Source: Mesorhizobium sp. (GTDB lineage Bacteria > Pseudomonadota > Alphaproteobacteria > Rhizobiales > Rhizobiaceae). From it: a DNA stretch of 64,000 nt. This document shows positions 36,822 through 47,808 of this stretch, in pieces. How positions within the stretch are numbered: position 1 is the first letter of the stretch; the number at the start of each line of letters is the position of its first letter. Location of the stretch: positions 248,001-312,000 of the forward strand of contig NZ_SUGA01000001.1 in NCBI RefSeq assembly GCF_004963255.1, read 5' to 3'. The notes under the pieces were generated by a model that saw only the letters and a list, made by a program, of their open reading frames with translations, was not told the DNA's origin and did not search any database. The position numbers were made by a program, and so were the translations under genes.

Positions 36822-37292
36822 GTGACCATGAAACTCGTTTCGCCCGGCGAAGCCGCGGCCAATACCAATGACATTCCGGCCGAGGCCGGCGAGGAATTCG
36901 TCCGCATCGGTGAGATGGCCAAGAAATACGGCGTGACGCTGCGCACGCTGCGTTTCTATGAAGACAAGGGCCTTCTCAATCCTCATCGCGACGGCTCGAC
37001 CCGTCTCTACACGCGCCGCGACAAGGCTCGGCTGAAGCTGATCCTGCTCGGCCGCAAGGTCGGGTTCTCGCTGCGCGACGTCAAGCAGATGATGGATCTC
37101 TACGATCCGACCGGCACCAACACGAAGCAGCTGCGGTTGGCGCTCGACAAGTCGGAGAAGCAGCTCGCCCGTCTGCAGAAGCAGCGGGCGCTGATCGACG
37201 ATGCTATCGGCGAGCTGAGCAACTCGATGTCGGTCGTGCGGCAGATGCTCGTCGAGCGCACCGCGCCGGCGCAGGCCAGCGCCGCCGGCTGA
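36822..37292 (+). CDS. MerR-family regulator (LiuR-like) of the beta-oxidation operon
   Basis: The protein of about 156 residues has an N-terminal MerR winged helix (FVRIGEMAKKYGVTLRTLRF, YEDKGLLNPHRDGSTRLYTR) and a coiled-coil dimer helix (SEKQLARLQKQRALIDDAIG). There is no cysteine cluster for metals, so an organic effector such as an acyl-CoA is likely, as in LiuR/PsrA-like regulation. I chose the GTG at 36822 because AGGGGA is six bases upstream; the ATG at 36828 is the other option. Matching dyads lie before this gene and before the acyl-CoA dehydrogenase gene, so it probably controls itself and the operon. A terminator follows. Confidence 0.88.
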   Translation: MTMKLVSPGEAAANTNDIPAEAGEEFVRIGEMAKKYGVTLRTLRFYEDKGLLNPHRDGSTRLYTRRDKARLKLILLGRKVGFSLRDVKQMMDLYDPTGTNTKQLRLALDKSEKQLARLQKQRALIDDAIGELSNSMSVVRQMLVERTAPAQASAAG

Positions 37293-37324
37293 TCGCCCGC
37301 TTTTCCGGAATACCCGGACGAAGA

Positions 37325-37356
37325 AAGCCGCGTGGCCATGGCCGCGCGGCTTTTTT
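37325..37356 (+). terminator. Rho-independent terminator after merR
   Basis: AAGCCGCG (37325-37332) pairs with CGCGGCTT (37345-37352), with inner GGCC pairing, and runs into TTTT (37353-37356). It separates merR from the fatty-acid operon, which therefore needs the promoter around 37405. Confidence 0.9.
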
Positions 37357-37404
37357 GTCGTCACAATGCCTGACCGCTCACAAAAATTTTTGGCTGCGAC
37401 GAAG

Positions 37405-37426
37405 TTGACGTTTACGCAAACGTCAA
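37405..37426. promoter_or_regulatory. MerR/LiuR-type operator before the beta-oxidation operon
   Basis: Perfect nine-base arms TTGACGTTT (37405-37413) and AAACGTCAA (37418-37426) enclose ACGC. TTGACG can serve as a -35 element with TGCTAT (37431-37436) about 20 bases later, the long spacing typical of MerR-activated promoters. It lies 88 bases before the first acyl-CoA dehydrogenase start. Regulator identity is inferred from adjacency and the second site before merR. Confidence 0.7.
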
Positions 37427-37513
37427 TATTTGCTATCGCAGCATCGACATTGGCCGGTCTCCCTGTCCAGGACAGGCGACTTGCCGGCCGGGACTGTAAG
37501 GGTGGAGGAAGGC

Positions 37514-39310
37514 ATGACGATCTACAGGGCGCCGATCCAGGACACGCTCTTCGTGCTCAACGACGTACTGGGCTATCAGCGCTATTCCAATCTTCCGGGC
37601 TTCTCGGACGCGACGCCCGATGTGGTCGAGGCTATCCTCGCCGAAGGCGCCAAGCTCGCCGAGAACGTCATGCATCCGCTGAACCGGGTTGGCGACATGG
37701 AAGGCTGCGTGCGCCATGACGACGGCTCGGTGACGACGCCCAAGGGCTTCAAGGACGCTTATGACCAGTATCGCGAGGGCGGCTGGATGGGGCTTGCAGC
37801 ACCCGCCGAGTTCGGTGGCCAGGGCCTGCCCTATGCGGTCCACACCGCCGTCTCCGAATACATGATCTCGGCCAACATGGCGCTGATGATGTATCCCGGC
37901 CTGACGCAAGGCGCGATCGCGGCCATCGTCACCCATGGCACGGACGAGCAGAAGGCGACCTGGCTGCCGAAGCTGATCGAGGGCGGCTGGACCGGCACCA
38001 TGAACCTCACCGAGCCGCATTGCGGCACCGATCTCGGCCTGCTGCGCACCAAAGCTGTTCCTAACGGTGACGGCACTTACAGGATTTCCGGCCAGAAGAT
38101 CTTCATCTCCGCCGGCGAGCACGACATGTCGGACAACATCGTCCATCTGGTGCTGGCCCGCGTCGAGGGCGCGCCGGAAGGCGTCAAGGGCATCTCGCTG
38201 TTCATCGTGCCGAAGTTCAAGCTCGATGCCACGGGCAATCCCGGTGAGCGCAACACGCTCTCCTGCGGCTCGATCGAGGAGAAGATGGGCATCCACGGCA
38301 ACTCGACCTGCGTCATGAACTATGACGAGGCCGAGGGCACGCTGCTCGGCGAATTGAACGGCGGCCTGAAGGCCATGTTCACGATGATGAACGAGGCCCG
38401 CCTCGGGGTCGGCCTGCAGGGGCTTTCGGTCTCCGAGATCGCCTACCAGAACGCCGTCTCCTACGCCAAGGACCGGCTGCAGGGGCGCTCGCTGTCGGGT
38501 GCCAAAGCGCCGGACAAGAAGGCCGATCCGATCATCGTCCATCCCGACATCCGCCGTTCGCTGATGACCATGAAGGCCTATAACGAGGCCGGCCGCGCGC
38601 TGGCATTGTGGACGGCGATCAAATCCGACGTCGCGCATCGTTCCGGCGACGACAAGGATCGCCAGGCGGCCGACGATTACACCGGCCTGATGACGCCGGT
38701 GGTCAAGGGCGTGCTCACCGACAAGGGTTTCGACCATGCGGTGATGGCCCAGCAGGTGTTCGGCGGCCACGGCTATATTGAAGAGCACGGCATGAGCCAG
38801 TTCGTGCGCGATGCCCGCATCGCCATGATCTATGAAGGCGCCAACGGCATACAGGCGCTCGACCTCGTCGGCCGCAAGCTGGCGCAGAATGGCGGCCGCG
38901 CCGTGCAGGCCTTCTTCAAGGAGGTCGGCGAGTTCTGCGAGGAGAATCGCGCCGATGAGAAGATGGCGCCCTTCACCAAGGCGCTGAAGAAGGGCCTCAA
39001 CGACCTGCAGGCTGCTACCATGTGGCTGGTGCAGAACGCCATGGCCAAGCCCGACAATGCAGGCGCCGCCTCGACCGACTACATGCATCTCTTCGGTCTG
39101 GTGGCGCTGGGCTATATGTGGGCACAGATGGCGAAGTCCGCGCAGGCCAAGCTGGCGGAAGGCGCCAATGGCGCTGCGCCGTTCTACGACACCAAGCTGG
39201 TCACGGCGCGCTTCTTCATGGAGCGCATCATGCCGGAGACGGCGACGCGGCTTGCCGGCATTTCCAGTGGCGCGGACACGCTGATGGCGCTGCCGGCGGA
39301 AGCGTTCTAG
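37514..39310 (+). CDS. Acyl-CoA dehydrogenase, long form (DmdC/FadE-like)
   Basis: The 598-residue flavoprotein begins [20 protein letters not shown], the usual N-terminus of the DmdC-like long acyl-CoA dehydrogenases. It has the FAD/substrate motifs [20 protein letters not shown] and [14 protein letters not shown], and the catalytic base E441 in [17 protein letters not shown], plus the extra C-terminal domain of about 130 residues. It oxidises acyl-CoA to enoyl-CoA; chain length is not predictable, and 3-methylmercaptopropionyl-CoA is a family alternative. GGAGG lies six bases before the ATG. First gene of the operon. Confidence 0.92.
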   Translation: MTIYRAPIQDTLFVLNDVLGYQRYSNLPGFSDATPDVVEAILAEGAKLAENVMHPLNRVGDMEGCVRHDDGSVTTPKGFKDAYDQYREGGWMGLAAPAEFGGQGLPYAVHTAVSEYMISANMALMMYPGLTQGAIAAIVTHGTDEQKATWLPKLIEGGWTGTMNLTEPHCGTDLGLLRTKAVPNGDGTYRISGQKIFISAGEHDMSDNIVHLVLARVEGAPEGVKGISLFIVPKFKLDATGNPGERNTLSCGSIEEKMGIHGNSTCVMNYDEAEGTLLGELNGGLKAMFTMMNEARLGVGLQGLSVSEIAYQNAVSYAKDRLQGRSLSGAKAPDKKADPIIVHPDIRRSLMTMKAYNEAGRALALWTAIKSDVAHRSGDDKDRQAADDYTGLMTPVVKGVLTDKGFDHAVMAQQVFGGHGYIEEHGMSQFVRDARIAMIYEGANGIQALDLVGRKLAQNGGRAVQAFFKEVGEFCEENRADEKMAPFTKALKKGLNDLQAATMWLVQNAMAKPDNAGAASTDYMHLFGLVALGYMWAQMAKSAQAKLAEGANGAAPFYDTKLVTARFFMERIMPETATRLAGISSGADTLMALPAEAF

Positions 39311-39362
39311 GTTCGGCGGGCCGGCGCCGCCGGCCCACAATCGTCGGAACGCGGAGGAAATC

Positions 39363-40535
39363 GTGGCGACAAATCCAGCCGAAATTCTTGGTCTTCCGAA
39401 GCCCGCCTGGGCGGCGGAGGAGGTCGGCATGCTCTACGACATGGCGTCCCGCTTCATGGCCGAAGAGATCGCGCCGCGCTATGACGAGTTCGAGAAGAAC
39501 GAGATGTTCGACCGAGAGAGCTGGCTGAAGGCGGGCGCCGCCGGCCTGCTCTGCGCTTCCATGCCGGAGAAATATGGCGGCTCGGGCGGGACTTTTGCGC
39601 ATGAGAGCGCGATCATCGAGGCGATCGGCCATGTCGGCGTCGACGGTTTCGGCATCGGCCTGCACAATTCGATCATCGCACCCTACATTCTTCATTACGG
39701 CTCAGAGGAGCAGAAGCAGAAATGGCTGCCGAAGCTTGCGACCGGCGAGCTTATCGGCGCCATCGCCATGACCGAGCCTGGCGCCGGCTCCGATCTGCAA
39801 GGCGTCAAGACCCGTGCCGAGAAGGACGGCAACCATTACAAGATCAGCGGTTCGAAGACCTTCATCACCAACGGCCAGCTCGCCAACCTGATCATCGTCG
39901 TCACCAAGACCGATCCGGACAAGGGCGCCAAGGGCACCTCGCTGATCATCGTCGAGACCGACGAGGTCGAGGGTTTTCAGCGCGGCCGCAACCTCGACAA
40001 GATCGGGCTGAAGTCGAACGACACGTCCGAGCTGTTCTTCAACGACGTGCGTGTGCCGACTTCGAACCTACTCGGCCACGAGGAGGGGAAGGGCTTCGTT
40101 CAGCTGATGCAGCAATTGCCACAGGAGCGCCTGCAGATCGGCACTGGCGCGATCGCCATGATCGAGCGGGCGCTGGCGCTCACCATCGATTACGTCAAGG
40201 AACGCAAGGCCTTCGGCAAGGCTGTCATCGATTTCCAGAACACCCAGTTCAAGCTGGCCGAACTGAAGACCGAGGCCACGATCGGCCGCGTCTTCTACAA
40301 TGACTGCGTTGCCCGCCACATCGACGGCGGCCTCGACCCGGTCACGGCCTCGATGGCCAAATACTGGCTCAGCGACCTGCAGGGCAAAGTCGTCGACGAA
40401 TGCCTTCAACTGCATGGCGGCTATGGCTACATGAATGAATATCCGATCGCCCGCATGTACCGCGACGCCCGCGTCCAGCGCATCTATGGCGGCACCAATG
40501 AGATCATGAAATTGCTGATCGGGCGCTCTCTCTGA
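39363..40535 (+). CDS. Acyl-CoA dehydrogenase (LCAD-like)
   Basis: The 390-residue protein starts with GTG after a GGAGG-type site. It carries AIAMTEPGAGSDLQGVKTRA and YKISGSKTFITNGQLANLII, the flavin signatures. The usual catalytic Glu of MCAD (YEGT) is replaced by glycine in RIYGGTNEIMK, while E268 in AIAMIERALALTIDYVKERK sits at the alternative position used by long-chain and isovaleryl-CoA dehydrogenases. It is therefore an active enzyme of the LCAD/IVD type. Second gene of the operon, 52 bases after the first. Confidence 0.92.
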   Translation: MATNPAEILGLPKPAWAAEEVGMLYDMASRFMAEEIAPRYDEFEKNEMFDRESWLKAGAAGLLCASMPEKYGGSGGTFAHESAIIEAIGHVGVDGFGIGLHNSIIAPYILHYGSEEQKQKWLPKLATGELIGAIAMTEPGAGSDLQGVKTRAEKDGNHYKISGSKTFITNGQLANLIIVVTKTDPDKGAKGTSLIIVETDEVEGFQRGRNLDKIGLKSNDTSELFFNDVRVPTSNLLGHEEGKGFVQLMQQLPQERLQIGTGAIAMIERALALTIDYVKERKAFGKAVIDFQNTQFKLAELKTEATIGRVFYNDCVARHIDGGLDPVTASMAKYWLSDLQGKVVDECLQLHGGYGYMNEYPIARMYRDARVQRIYGGTNEIMKLLIGRSL

Positions 40536-40568
40536 GCGCGGCGGCCGGCAAAGCCAAGGAGCACGAAA

Positions 40569-41777
40569 ATGACTGAGGCTTACGTCTATGACGCCGTGCG
40601 CACGCCGCGCGGCAGGGGCAAGAAGGATGGCTCGCTGCATGAGGTGCCGGCGGTGCGGTTGGCCGCGAAGACGCTTGAGGCGCTGCGCGACCGCAACGGG
40701 CTCGACACCGGCAATGTCGACGACATCATCTTCGGCTGCGTCGACCCGGTCGGCGAGGCGGGCTCCGTCATTCCACGCGCCGCCGCCTTCGAGGCCGGCT
40801 ACGATACCAAGGCGCCCGGCATGCAGATTTCGCGTTTCTGCGCCTCGGGTCTCGACGCCATCAATTTCGGCGCCGCCAAGATCGCGCAAGGGGCGGACGA
40901 GATCGTCATTGCCGGCGGCGTTGAATCCATGTCGCGCGTCGGCATGGGCATGTCCGGCGGTTCCTGGTTCATGGACCCGTCCGTCGGCCTGCCCGGCTGG
41001 TTCGTGCCGCAGGGCATCTCGGCCGACCTGATCGCCACGAAATACGGTTTTTCCCGCGACGACGTCGACGCCTATGCCGTCGAGAGCCAGAAGCGCGCCG
41101 CCAAGGCCTGGGGGGAGGGTCGCTTCAAGAAGTCGGTGATCCCGATCAAGGACCAGAACGGCCTTACCATTCTCGACCATGACGAGCACATGCGGCCTTC
41201 GACCGACATGCAGTCGCTTGCCTCGCTTAACCCGTCCTTCGTCATGCCGGGCGAGATGGGCGGCTTCGACGCGGTCGCCGTGCAGAAGCATCCGGAGGTC
41301 GAGGAGGTGAACCACGTCCACCACGCCGGCAATTCGTCCGGCATCGTTGATGGCGCCGCCGCCGTGCTGCTCGGTTCCAAGAAGGCCGGCAAGGCGATGG
41401 GCCTGAAGCCCCGCGCGCGCATCCGCGCCTTCGCCAATATCGGCTCGGAGCCGGTGCTGATGCTGACCGGTCCGGTCGACGTCACCGAGAAGCTGTTGAA
41501 GCGCGCCAAGATGAAGCAGTCGGACATCGACCTGTTCGAGCTCAACGAGGCCTTCGCCTCCGTCGTGCTGCGCTACATGCAGGCCTTCGACATCCCGCAT
41601 GACCAGATCAACGTCAATGGCGGCGCGATCGCCATGGGCCATCCGCTCGGCGCCACCGGCGCCATGATCCTGGGCACGGTGCTGGACGAGCTGGAGCGCC
41701 GCGACCTCAACACCGCGCTGGTCACGCTCTGCATCGGCGCCGGCATGGGTACCGCCACCATCATCGAACGCGTCTGA
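40569..41777 (+). CDS. Acetyl-CoA C-acyltransferase (thiolase)
   Basis: The 402-residue thiolase has the acyl-accepting cysteine C91 in [19 protein letters not shown], the active-site histidine in [14 protein letters not shown] and the second cysteine in [17 protein letters not shown]. It performs the last step of beta-oxidation, cleaving 3-ketoacyl-CoA. Its length and NEAF motif ([14 protein letters not shown]) fit FadA/FadI-like degradative enzymes. It precedes the multifunctional FadB/FadJ protein by 12 bases, the usual alpha/beta pairing of a trifunctional complex. Confidence 0.94.
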   Translation: MTEAYVYDAVRTPRGRGKKDGSLHEVPAVRLAAKTLEALRDRNGLDTGNVDDIIFGCVDPVGEAGSVIPRAAAFEAGYDTKAPGMQISRFCASGLDAINFGAAKIAQGADEIVIAGGVESMSRVGMGMSGGSWFMDPSVGLPGWFVPQGISADLIATKYGFSRDDVDAYAVESQKRAAKAWGEGRFKKSVIPIKDQNGLTILDHDEHMRPSTDMQSLASLNPSFVMPGEMGGFDAVAVQKHPEVEEVNHVHHAGNSSGIVDGAAAVLLGSKKAGKAMGLKPRARIRAFANIGSEPVLMLTGPVDVTEKLLKRAKMKQSDIDLFELNEAFASVVLRYMQAFDIPHDQINVNGGAIAMGHPLGATGAMILGTVLDELERRDLNTALVTLCIGAGMGTATIIERV

Positions 41778-41789
41778 GGGAGAGAAGAG

Positions 41790-44009
41790 ATGAGCTACAC
41801 CAATTTCACCCTCGACGTGGACGCCGACGGCATTGCCTTGATCACCTGGGACATGCCGGATCGCTCGATGAACGTCTTCACCGAAGAGGTGATGCGCGAG
41901 CTGAACGCCATCGTCGATAAGGTGGCCGGCGATGCCGCCATCAAGGGCGCGGTCATCACCTCCGGCAAGGATACATTCTCCGGCGGCGCCGACATCACCA
42001 TGCTGCAGAAGATGTTGGCCACCTTCGCCGCGGATAAAGAGAAGGATCTCGACAAGGCGACCAAGGCGCTGTTCGACAATGCCGGCTATATGACCGGCCT
42101 GTTCCGTAAGATCGAGACCTCCGGTAAGCCTTGGGTGTCGGCGATCAACGGCACCTGCATGGGCGGCGCCTTCGAGATGTCGCTCGCCTGCCACGGCCGC
42201 GTCGCAGCCGACAGCGACAAGGTGAAGATGGCGCTTCCCGAAGTGAAGATCGGCATCTTCCCGGGCGCCGGCGGCACCCAGCGCGTACCGCGGCTGACAG
42301 ACCAGCAGCAGGCGCTGCAGATGCTGACCACTGGGCAGAATCTCACGCCGCAGAAGGCGAAGCAGATGGGCCTGATCCACGAGATCGCCCCGCCTCCGAA
42401 GCTTATCGAGGCCGCCAAGGCGATGATCAAGAACGGACTGAAGCCGGTGGCGCCCTGGGACGAGAAGGGCTTCAAGCTGCCGGGCGGTCCGATCTATTCG
42501 GCGGCCGGCGCGAATCTCTGGCCGCCGGCCATCGCCATTCTGCGCCGCGAGACCTACGGCAACTATCCGGCCGCGGCCGCGATCCTGAAATGCGTCTATG
42601 AAGGCCTCTTGGTGCCCTTCGACACCGCGCTCAGGATCGAGCAGCGCTATTTCACCGAGATCATGCAGTCGAAGGAAGCGGCGGCGATGATCCGCTCGCT
42701 GTTCCTGTCGCTGCAGGAACTGAACAAGGGCGCGCGCCGCCCGGCCGGCGTGCCGGACACCAAATTCAAGAAGATCGGCATTCTCGGCGCCGGCTTCATG
42801 GGCGCCGGCATCGCTTATGTCACGGCAAAGGCCGGCATTCCGGTGGTGCTGCTCGACCGCGATCTGCCTTCGGCCGAGAAAGGCAAGGCGCATTCCGACA
42901 GCCTGATGGCCGATCAGGTCAAGAAGGGCCGCGCCAAGCCGGAAGACAAGGACAAGCTCCTGTCGCTGATCATGCCGACGGCGGACTATGCCGACCTTGC
43001 CGGCTGCGACCTCGTCGTCGAGGCGGTCTTCGAGGATTCGGGCGTGAAGAAGGATGCCACCGAGAAGGCCGAGGCGGTGCTGAAGTCGTCGGCGATCTTC
43101 GCCTCCAACACCTCGACCATTCCGATCACCGCCTTGGCGAAGAATTCGGCGCGGCCGAAAAACTTCATCGGCATCCACTTCTTCTCGCCGGTCGACAAGA
43201 TGATGCTGGTCGAGATCATCCTCGGCAAGAAGACGGGCGACAAGGCCCTGGCCGTGGCCTTCGACTTCGTGCGCGCCATCAAGAAGACGCCGATCGTCGT
43301 CAACGACACGCGCGGCTTCTACGTCAACCGCTGCGTGCTGCGCTACATGTCGGAAGCCTACAAGATGCTGATCGAAGGCGTGCCTGCGCCGATGATCGAG
43401 AATGCCGCAAAGGCCGCCGGCATGCCGGTCGGCCCGCTGGCGCTGACCGACGAGACGGCCGTCGACCTTGCCCAGAAGATCATGAAGCAGACCATCCGGG
43501 ATCTCGGCGAGAAGGCCGTCGACCCCAGGCAGATGGCGCTGATCAACACCATGGTCGACACGCATGGCCGTTTCGGCCGCAAGAACGGCAAGGGCTTCTA
43601 TGACTATCCGGCGAAGCCCGCGAAGAAGAAGCTCTGGCCGGGCCTGAAGGACCTCTACCCGCAGCTCAACCCCGACAAGGTCGACTATGAGGAGCTGAAA
43701 CAGCGCCTGCTGGTCACCATCGCGCTGGAAGCGGCGCGCGTGATGGAAGAAGGCATCGTCACCGATCCGCGCGAGGCGGATGTCGGCTCGATCCTTGCCT
43801 TCGGCTTTGCGCCCTTCACCGGCGGCGCCCTGTCCTATATCGACGGCATCGGCGCCAAGCGTTTCGTCAAGATCGCCAAGGGCCTGCAGAAGAAATATGG
43901 CGCCGAGTTCAAGGCGCCGAAACTGCTGCTCGATATGGCTGAGAAAGGCGAGACCTTCTACCAGCGCTTCGACCCTTACCAGAAGGGTGACGTCAGAGAA
44001 GCAGCCTGA
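41790..44009 (+). CDS. Multifunctional 3-hydroxyacyl-CoA dehydrogenase/enoyl-CoA hydratase (FadB/FadJ)
   Basis: The 739-residue fusion has an N-terminal crotonase domain with both catalytic glutamates ([31 protein letters not shown]), then a hydroxyacyl-CoA dehydrogenase domain with NAD-binding [20 protein letters not shown] and the catalytic histidine in [13 protein letters not shown], followed by the C-terminal helical domain. It hydrates enoyl-CoA and oxidises the product. Together with the thiolase it would form the beta-oxidation complex. Fourth gene of the operon; the thioesterase follows nine bases after its stop. Confidence 0.95.
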   Translation: MSYTNFTLDVDADGIALITWDMPDRSMNVFTEEVMRELNAIVDKVAGDAAIKGAVITSGKDTFSGGADITMLQKMLATFAADKEKDLDKATKALFDNAGYMTGLFRKIETSGKPWVSAINGTCMGGAFEMSLACHGRVAADSDKVKMALPEVKIGIFPGAGGTQRVPRLTDQQQALQMLTTGQNLTPQKAKQMGLIHEIAPPPKLIEAAKAMIKNGLKPVAPWDEKGFKLPGGPIYSAAGANLWPPAIAILRRETYGNYPAAAAILKCVYEGLLVPFDTALRIEQRYFTEIMQSKEAAAMIRSLFLSLQELNKGARRPAGVPDTKFKKIGILGAGFMGAGIAYVTAKAGIPVVLLDRDLPSAEKGKAHSDSLMADQVKKGRAKPEDKDKLLSLIMPTADYADLAGCDLVVEAVFEDSGVKKDATEKAEAVLKSSAIFASNTSTIPITALAKNSARPKNFIGIHFFSPVDKMMLVEIILGKKTGDKALAVAFDFVRAIKKTPIVVNDTRGFYVNRCVLRYMSEAYKMLIEGVPAPMIENAAKAAGMPVGPLALTDETAVDLAQKIMKQTIRDLGEKAVDPRQMALINTMVDTHGRFGRKNGKGFYDYPAKPAKKKLWPGLKDLYPQLNPDKVDYEELKQRLLVTIALEAARVMEEGIVTDPREADVGSILAFGFAPFTGGALSYIDGIGAKRFVKIAKGLQKKYGAEFKAPKLLLDMAEKGETFYQRFDPYQKGDVREAA

Positions 44010-44018
44010 CCAACCAGC

Positions 44019-44561
44019 ATGTATGTCTGGGGGCGAATGGCACGCACCATGGCCACGGCGTCGAGCCGTGGCCCCTATCGGGTCGGCGAGGAAAGCCGGC
44101 TCGCCTTTCGTTGCCTGCCGATCGACATCGACTTCAACCTGCATCTGAACAATGCCCGCTACATGATGCTGGCCGATCTCGGCCGCATCGACATCTTCCT
44201 GCGCGTCGGCCTCATCGCGCTGGCGCGCAAGAACGGCTGGGCGCCGATGATCGGCGGCCTGCAGGTCGCCTATGTGCGTGAGATCAAGCTGTGGCGCCGC
44301 TTCGAGGTGGTCTCGTCGATCGAGACCTGGGAAGGCACCTCCGTCATCGGCCGGCACCGTTTCGTCCTTGATGGCGGCGAGACGGCGGCGCTGATCCTGA
44401 CCACAGGCGGCGTCTATGACCGCAGCAGTCGCCGCTTCCTCGACATAGACGAGGTCGTCGCGGCGCTCGGCCGCGCCGCCTGGCCGCGTCTGCCCACCGA
44501 AACCGAGCGGGCATTCATGATTTCGCACAAGAATTTGCGCGAGCAGGCCAAGCAGGTCTGA
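44019..44561 (+). CDS. Hotdog-fold acyl-CoA thioesterase
   Basis: The 180-residue protein has a 4HBT-type hotdog domain: CLPIDIDFNLHLNNARYMML contains the D-x-N-x-H-x-NN-A signature with the catalytic Asp, then EIKLWRRFEVVSSIETWEGT. The family includes THEM6-like and thioesterase-superfamily proteins acting on acyl-CoA. It is the last gene of the fatty-acid operon and may release CoA when acyl-CoA accumulates. An ATG at 44037 with a GGGGG upstream is an alternative start. Downstream, 95 bases separate it from the S24 regulator. Confidence 0.82.
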   Translation: MYVWGRMARTMATASSRGPYRVGEESRLAFRCLPIDIDFNLHLNNARYMMLADLGRIDIFLRVGLIALARKNGWAPMIGGLQVAYVREIKLWRRFEVVSSIETWEGTSVIGRHRFVLDGGETAALILTTGGVYDRSSRRFLDIDEVVAALGRAAWPRLPTETERAFMISHKNLREQAKQV

Positions 44562-44656
44562 TCGTCGGCGATCCGACCCTTCGCCAGTGGACAATCAGAT
44601 GGTCGCGCGCTAGACAGGCTTGAGGCATTTTTTCCTGTTTTCGAAGGAGAGCGGAC

Positions 44657-45295
44657 TTGCTCTCACACGATCGCGTCTGGGCCGCAATCGACGCTCTCGC
44701 CGAGCGCTATTCGCTGTCGGCTTCCGGCCTTGCCCGGCGCGCGGGCCTCGATTCGACGGCCTTCAACAAGTCGAAGCGCCTGTCGTCCGACGGCAGGCCA
44801 CGCTGGCCCTCGACCGAATCGCTGGCCAAGATCATCGAGGCCACCGGCGCGTCGCTCGAGGAATTCACTGGACTTGTCGAAGGGCGCGCTGCCTCCGTCG
44901 CCCAACACCGCAGCGCCGTTCCACTGCTCGGCTTCGCGCAGGCTGGCGCGGGAGGCTTCTTCGACGATGCCGGTTATCCGGCGGGGCAGGGCTGGGATCT
45001 GGTCGAGCTTCCGGCACGGGCGACCGAGACCTCATACGCGCTGCAGGTGCAGGGCGATTCCATGCTGCCGCTCTACCGCAATGGCGATGTGCTGATCGTC
45101 GAACCCGGCGCGCCGACGCGCAAGGGCGACCGAGTCGTCGTCAAGACCACCGCCGGGGAGGTGATGGCCAAGGTGCTCGACCGGCAAACGGTGAAGTCGA
45201 TCGTGCTGGTTTCGCTCAACCCCGCCCACCCGGACCGTGACATCCCGACGCGCGACATCGAATGGGTGGCGCGCATCGTCTGGGCGAGCCAGTAG
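44657..45295 (+). CDS. HTH plus S24 (LexA/CI-like) regulator
   Basis: The 212-residue protein starts at TTG, supported by AAGGAGA about seven bases upstream. The N-terminal helix-turn-helix (YSLSASGLARRAGLDSTAFN) is followed by a peptidase S24 domain: the conserved ALQVQGDSMLPLYRNGDVLI contains the catalytic serine, and GDRVVVKTTAGEVMAKVLDR the catalytic lysine. It could be self-cleaving like phage CI repressors. There are no phage genes nearby, and homologues sit here in the core genome of related bacteria. Its regulon is unknown. Confidence 0.88.
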   Translation: MLSHDRVWAAIDALAERYSLSASGLARRAGLDSTAFNKSKRLSSDGRPRWPSTESLAKIIEATGASLEEFTGLVEGRAASVAQHRSAVPLLGFAQAGAGGFFDDAGYPAGQGWDLVELPARATETSYALQVQGDSMLPLYRNGDVLIVEPGAPTRKGDRVVVKTTAGEVMAKVLDRQTVKSIVLVSLNPAHPDRDIPTRDIEWVARIVWASQ

Positions 45296-45305
45296 GTTCG
45301 GGCCG

Positions 45306-46196
45306 GTGCGGCTTCTTCAGATCATCCTGACGGTTGTGGCGGTTCCGGTGATGGCTGCGCTCGTCGTGGCAGGCGGCCGCGTGGTCAAGGGGCATGAGAG
45401 CGTCATCACGGTCGATCAGATCGATCCCATCGCCGATGCGCTTCCCACCGACGGGGACGATGCGCTCTCCGCTTCCGGCGCGGATACGCTCCCGGAAGAG
45501 CCGACGACCTCGGCGATTCCCGCGCCAGCCGCTCCACCGAACCCCGTTGTCCGCTCGAGGGCCATCGATCCCGACGTCGTGGCGCCGCCCGAGCTGTCTG
45601 ACCAGGAACTCGAACGGGTCGAACCGCGCGCGCCGCTCAGCGATCTGGCGCTGGCCGGACCGCCCAAGCCGCCCAAAACGAAGATGCCGGGCGACTGGAA
45701 CGGCACCAAATTGTTCCAGCCGGTCGCCACCGCCGCCGGGCTGATCGAGGCGAAGGGCTATGCGGTCGCCGTGTTTGGCGTGGACGCCGTCAAGGCGGAC
45801 GAAACCTGCAGCGACCAGGGCCAGACCTGGGCCTGCGGCGCGCGCGCCAGGACAGCCTTCCGCGCCTTCCTGCGCGGCCGCGCGGTCGCCTGCGGGGTGC
45901 CGCCGGAGGGCGGCCGCGACACCATTTCCGCCGAATGCCATATCGGCAACCAGAACATCGGCCAGTGGCTGGTCGAGAACGGCTGGGCGCGTGCCGTGCA
46001 AGGCGGCCCCTATGTCGAGGCCGAGAACAAGGCCCGCTCCGAGAAGAAGGGTATTTTCGGCCCGGCGCCGAAGCTTGACGGCCTGCCGGCGGTGCCGGCC
46101 ATGGCGGGTCCGGCGCCGGTGGCGCCGGATTCGATCCTGCCGGCCGAGGGCGGTGCCGTTACGCCGCCAACTGACCAGCCAGCGCCCGCTCAATAA
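45306..46196 (+). CDS. Thermonuclease-like (SNase) domain membrane-anchored protein
   Basis: With GTG at 45306 the protein has 296 residues: an N-terminal signal anchor ([20 protein letters not shown]), a Pro/Asp-rich linker (about 35-130), and a staphylococcal-nuclease-like domain ([54 protein letters not shown]). Only the SNase fold is recognised; the usual catalytic Arg/Glu set is not fully evident to me, so nuclease activity is uncertain. Its last 38 bases overlap the convergent lysS gene. Confidence 0.78.
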   Translation: MRLLQIILTVVAVPVMAALVVAGGRVVKGHESVITVDQIDPIADALPTDGDDALSASGADTLPEEPTTSAIPAPAAPPNPVVRSRAIDPDVVAPPELSDQELERVEPRAPLSDLALAGPPKPPKTKMPGDWNGTKLFQPVATAAGLIEAKGYAVAVFGVDAVKADETCSDQGQTWACGARARTAFRAFLRGRAVACGVPPEGGRDTISAECHIGNQNIGQWLVENGWARAVQGGPYVEAENKARSEKKGIFGPAPKLDGLPAVPAMAGPAPVAPDSILPAEGGAVTPPTDQPAPAQ

Positions 46197-47808
46197 GCGC
46201 GCGCGTCTCGGCGACGCCGTAGAGCGCGGCGAAGGAGCCGAAGCGCGGTCCGCGTTCCTGCCCGATCAGCACCTGGTAGATCATCTGGAAGAAGGCGACC
46301 GACACGCCGGGTCCGCCTTCCGGGCTCTGCTTGGAATGGTCCTGGTAACGCTCGATCTTGCGCGCCACGTTGAGCGCGGCATTCTGGATCGCTTCGCTGT
46401 CGGCGCCTTGCGGCAGCGCGCCGAGCGCCTCGGAAAGCCTCGCCAGCGCCTCGCGCTCCACCTCGTCGGCGGCGCGGTAAACCTTGGTCGGCTTCACGAA
46501 GTCGTCGAAGTAGCGGATCGCGTAGCCGGTAAGCCGGTCGAGCTCCGGATGCGTCTTCGGTGTCACGCCAGGCGCATGCCGCGAGATGAAACCCCACAGC
46601 ACCGCCTTGTCATGCGCGTTGGAGGCGCTGACAAGGTTGAGCAGCAGCGCGAAGGGCACCGGCAGCTCGATGGCGGGTGGGTTGCCGTCATGCATATGCC
46701 AGACCGGATTGCCGAGCCGCTCCTTCCAGTCCTGGCGCGGATAGGCGCCAAGAAAGGCGTAATATTCGTCCACCGCCTTCGGGATGACATCGAAATAGAG
46801 CTTCTTAGCCTGCCGCGGCCGCTGGTACATATAGAGCCCGAGGCTCTCCGTCGGCGCGTAGGTCAGCCATTCGTCGATGGTCAGGCCATTGCCCTTCGAC
46901 TTCGAGATCTTCTGGCCTTCCTCGTCGAGGAACAGCTCGTAGACGAAATGTTCCGGCGCGCGCCCGCCGAGGATGTTGCAGATGCGGTCGTAGATCGCCG
47001 CATTGGTCTGATGGTCCTTGCCGAACATCTCGAAATCGACGCCGAGCGCCGCCCAGCGCATGCCGAAATCCGGCTTCCACTGCAGCTTCACATGGCCGCC
47101 GGTGACAGGCAGCGTCGTCTCGGTGCCCTCGTCGTCGAAAGTGATGGTGCCGGCCTTGGCGTCGACATTTATCATCGGCACGTAGAGCACGCGGCCGGTC
47201 CGGGGCGAGATCGGCAGGAACGGGCTGTAGGTCGCCTGGCGCTCCGGCCCGAGTGTCGGCAGCATCACGCCCATGATCTGGTCATAGCGTTCGGCGGCGC
47301 GCAGCAGCACCTCGTCGAAGCGACCGGACTTGTAGTATTTGGTCGCGCTGGCGAACTCGTAGTCGAAGCCGAACGTGTCGAGGAAGCGGCACAGCATCGC
47401 GTTGTTGTGGTCGGCGAAGCTTGCATAGTCGCCGCCGAACGGATTGGGCACCGAGGTCAGCGGCATATGCAGATAGGGCTCGAGCGCGGCGCGGTCCGGC
47501 ACGTTTTCCGGAATCTTGCGCATACCGTCCATGTCGTCTGAGAAACAGAGGAGCTTGGTCTTGACCTTGTCTTGCGTCAGCACCCGGAAGGCATGCCGCA
47601 CCATGGTCGTGCGCGCCACCTCGCCGAAGGTGCCGATATGCGGCAGGCCTGACGGGCCGTAGCCGGTCTCGAACAGCACGGTTTCGGGGAAATCCTTGCC
47701 CTTGTACCGGGCGATGATTTTTTTCGCTTCCTCGAACGGCCAAGCCTTGCTCTCGGCTGCCGCGGCAAGCATCTCGGGATTGAGATCGATGATGTTTGAC
47801 CCCGTCAT
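46159..47808 (-). CDS. lysS: Class I lysyl-tRNA synthetase
   Basis: The 549-residue protein has the class I signatures: HIGT at residues 57-60 in [13 protein letters not shown], and KISKSKGNG near residue 300 (the KMSKS loop). It charges tRNA-Lys with lysine. Class I LysRS is mainly archaeal but is standard in most alphaproteobacteria and spirochaetes, where it replaces the class II enzyme. The C-terminal anticodon-binding domain is complete. It converges with the SNase-like gene, with overlapping 3' ends. Confidence 0.96.
   Translation of the reverse strand: MTGSNIIDLNPEMLAAAAESKAWPFEEAKKIIARYKGKDFPETVLFETGYGPSGLPHIGTFGEVARTTMVRHAFRVLTQDKVKTKLLCFSDDMDGMRKIPENVPDRAALEPYLHMPLTSVPNPFGGDYASFADHNNAMLCRFLDTFGFDYEFASATKYYKSGRFDEVLLRAAERYDQIMGVMLPTLGPERQATYSPFLPISPRTGRVLYVPMINVDAKAGTITFDDEGTETTLPVTGGHVKLQWKPDFGMRWAALGVDFEMFGKDHQTNAAIYDRICNILGGRAPEHFVYELFLDEEGQKISKSKGNGLTIDEWLTYAPTESLGLYMYQRPRQAKKLYFDVIPKAVDEYYAFLGAYPRQDWKERLGNPVWHMHDGNPPAIELPVPFALLLNLVSASNAHDKAVLWGFISRHAPGVTPKTHPELDRLTGYAIRYFDDFVKPTKVYRAADEVEREALARLSEALGALPQGADSEAIQNAALNVARKIERYQDHSKQSPEGGPGVSVAFFQMIYQVLIGQERGPRFGSFAALYGVAETRALIERALAGQLAA

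Noticed and set aside
40068..44594. Very long open frame (about 1500 codons) on the minus strand
   Set aside because: It lies antisense to four well-recognised beta-oxidation genes and has biased, His/Arg/Asp-rich composition typical of GC-rich shadow frames.
44657..45295. Prophage remnant suggested by the S24 regulator
   Set aside because: No integrase, structural or lysis genes are nearby, and the neighbours are core metabolic genes.
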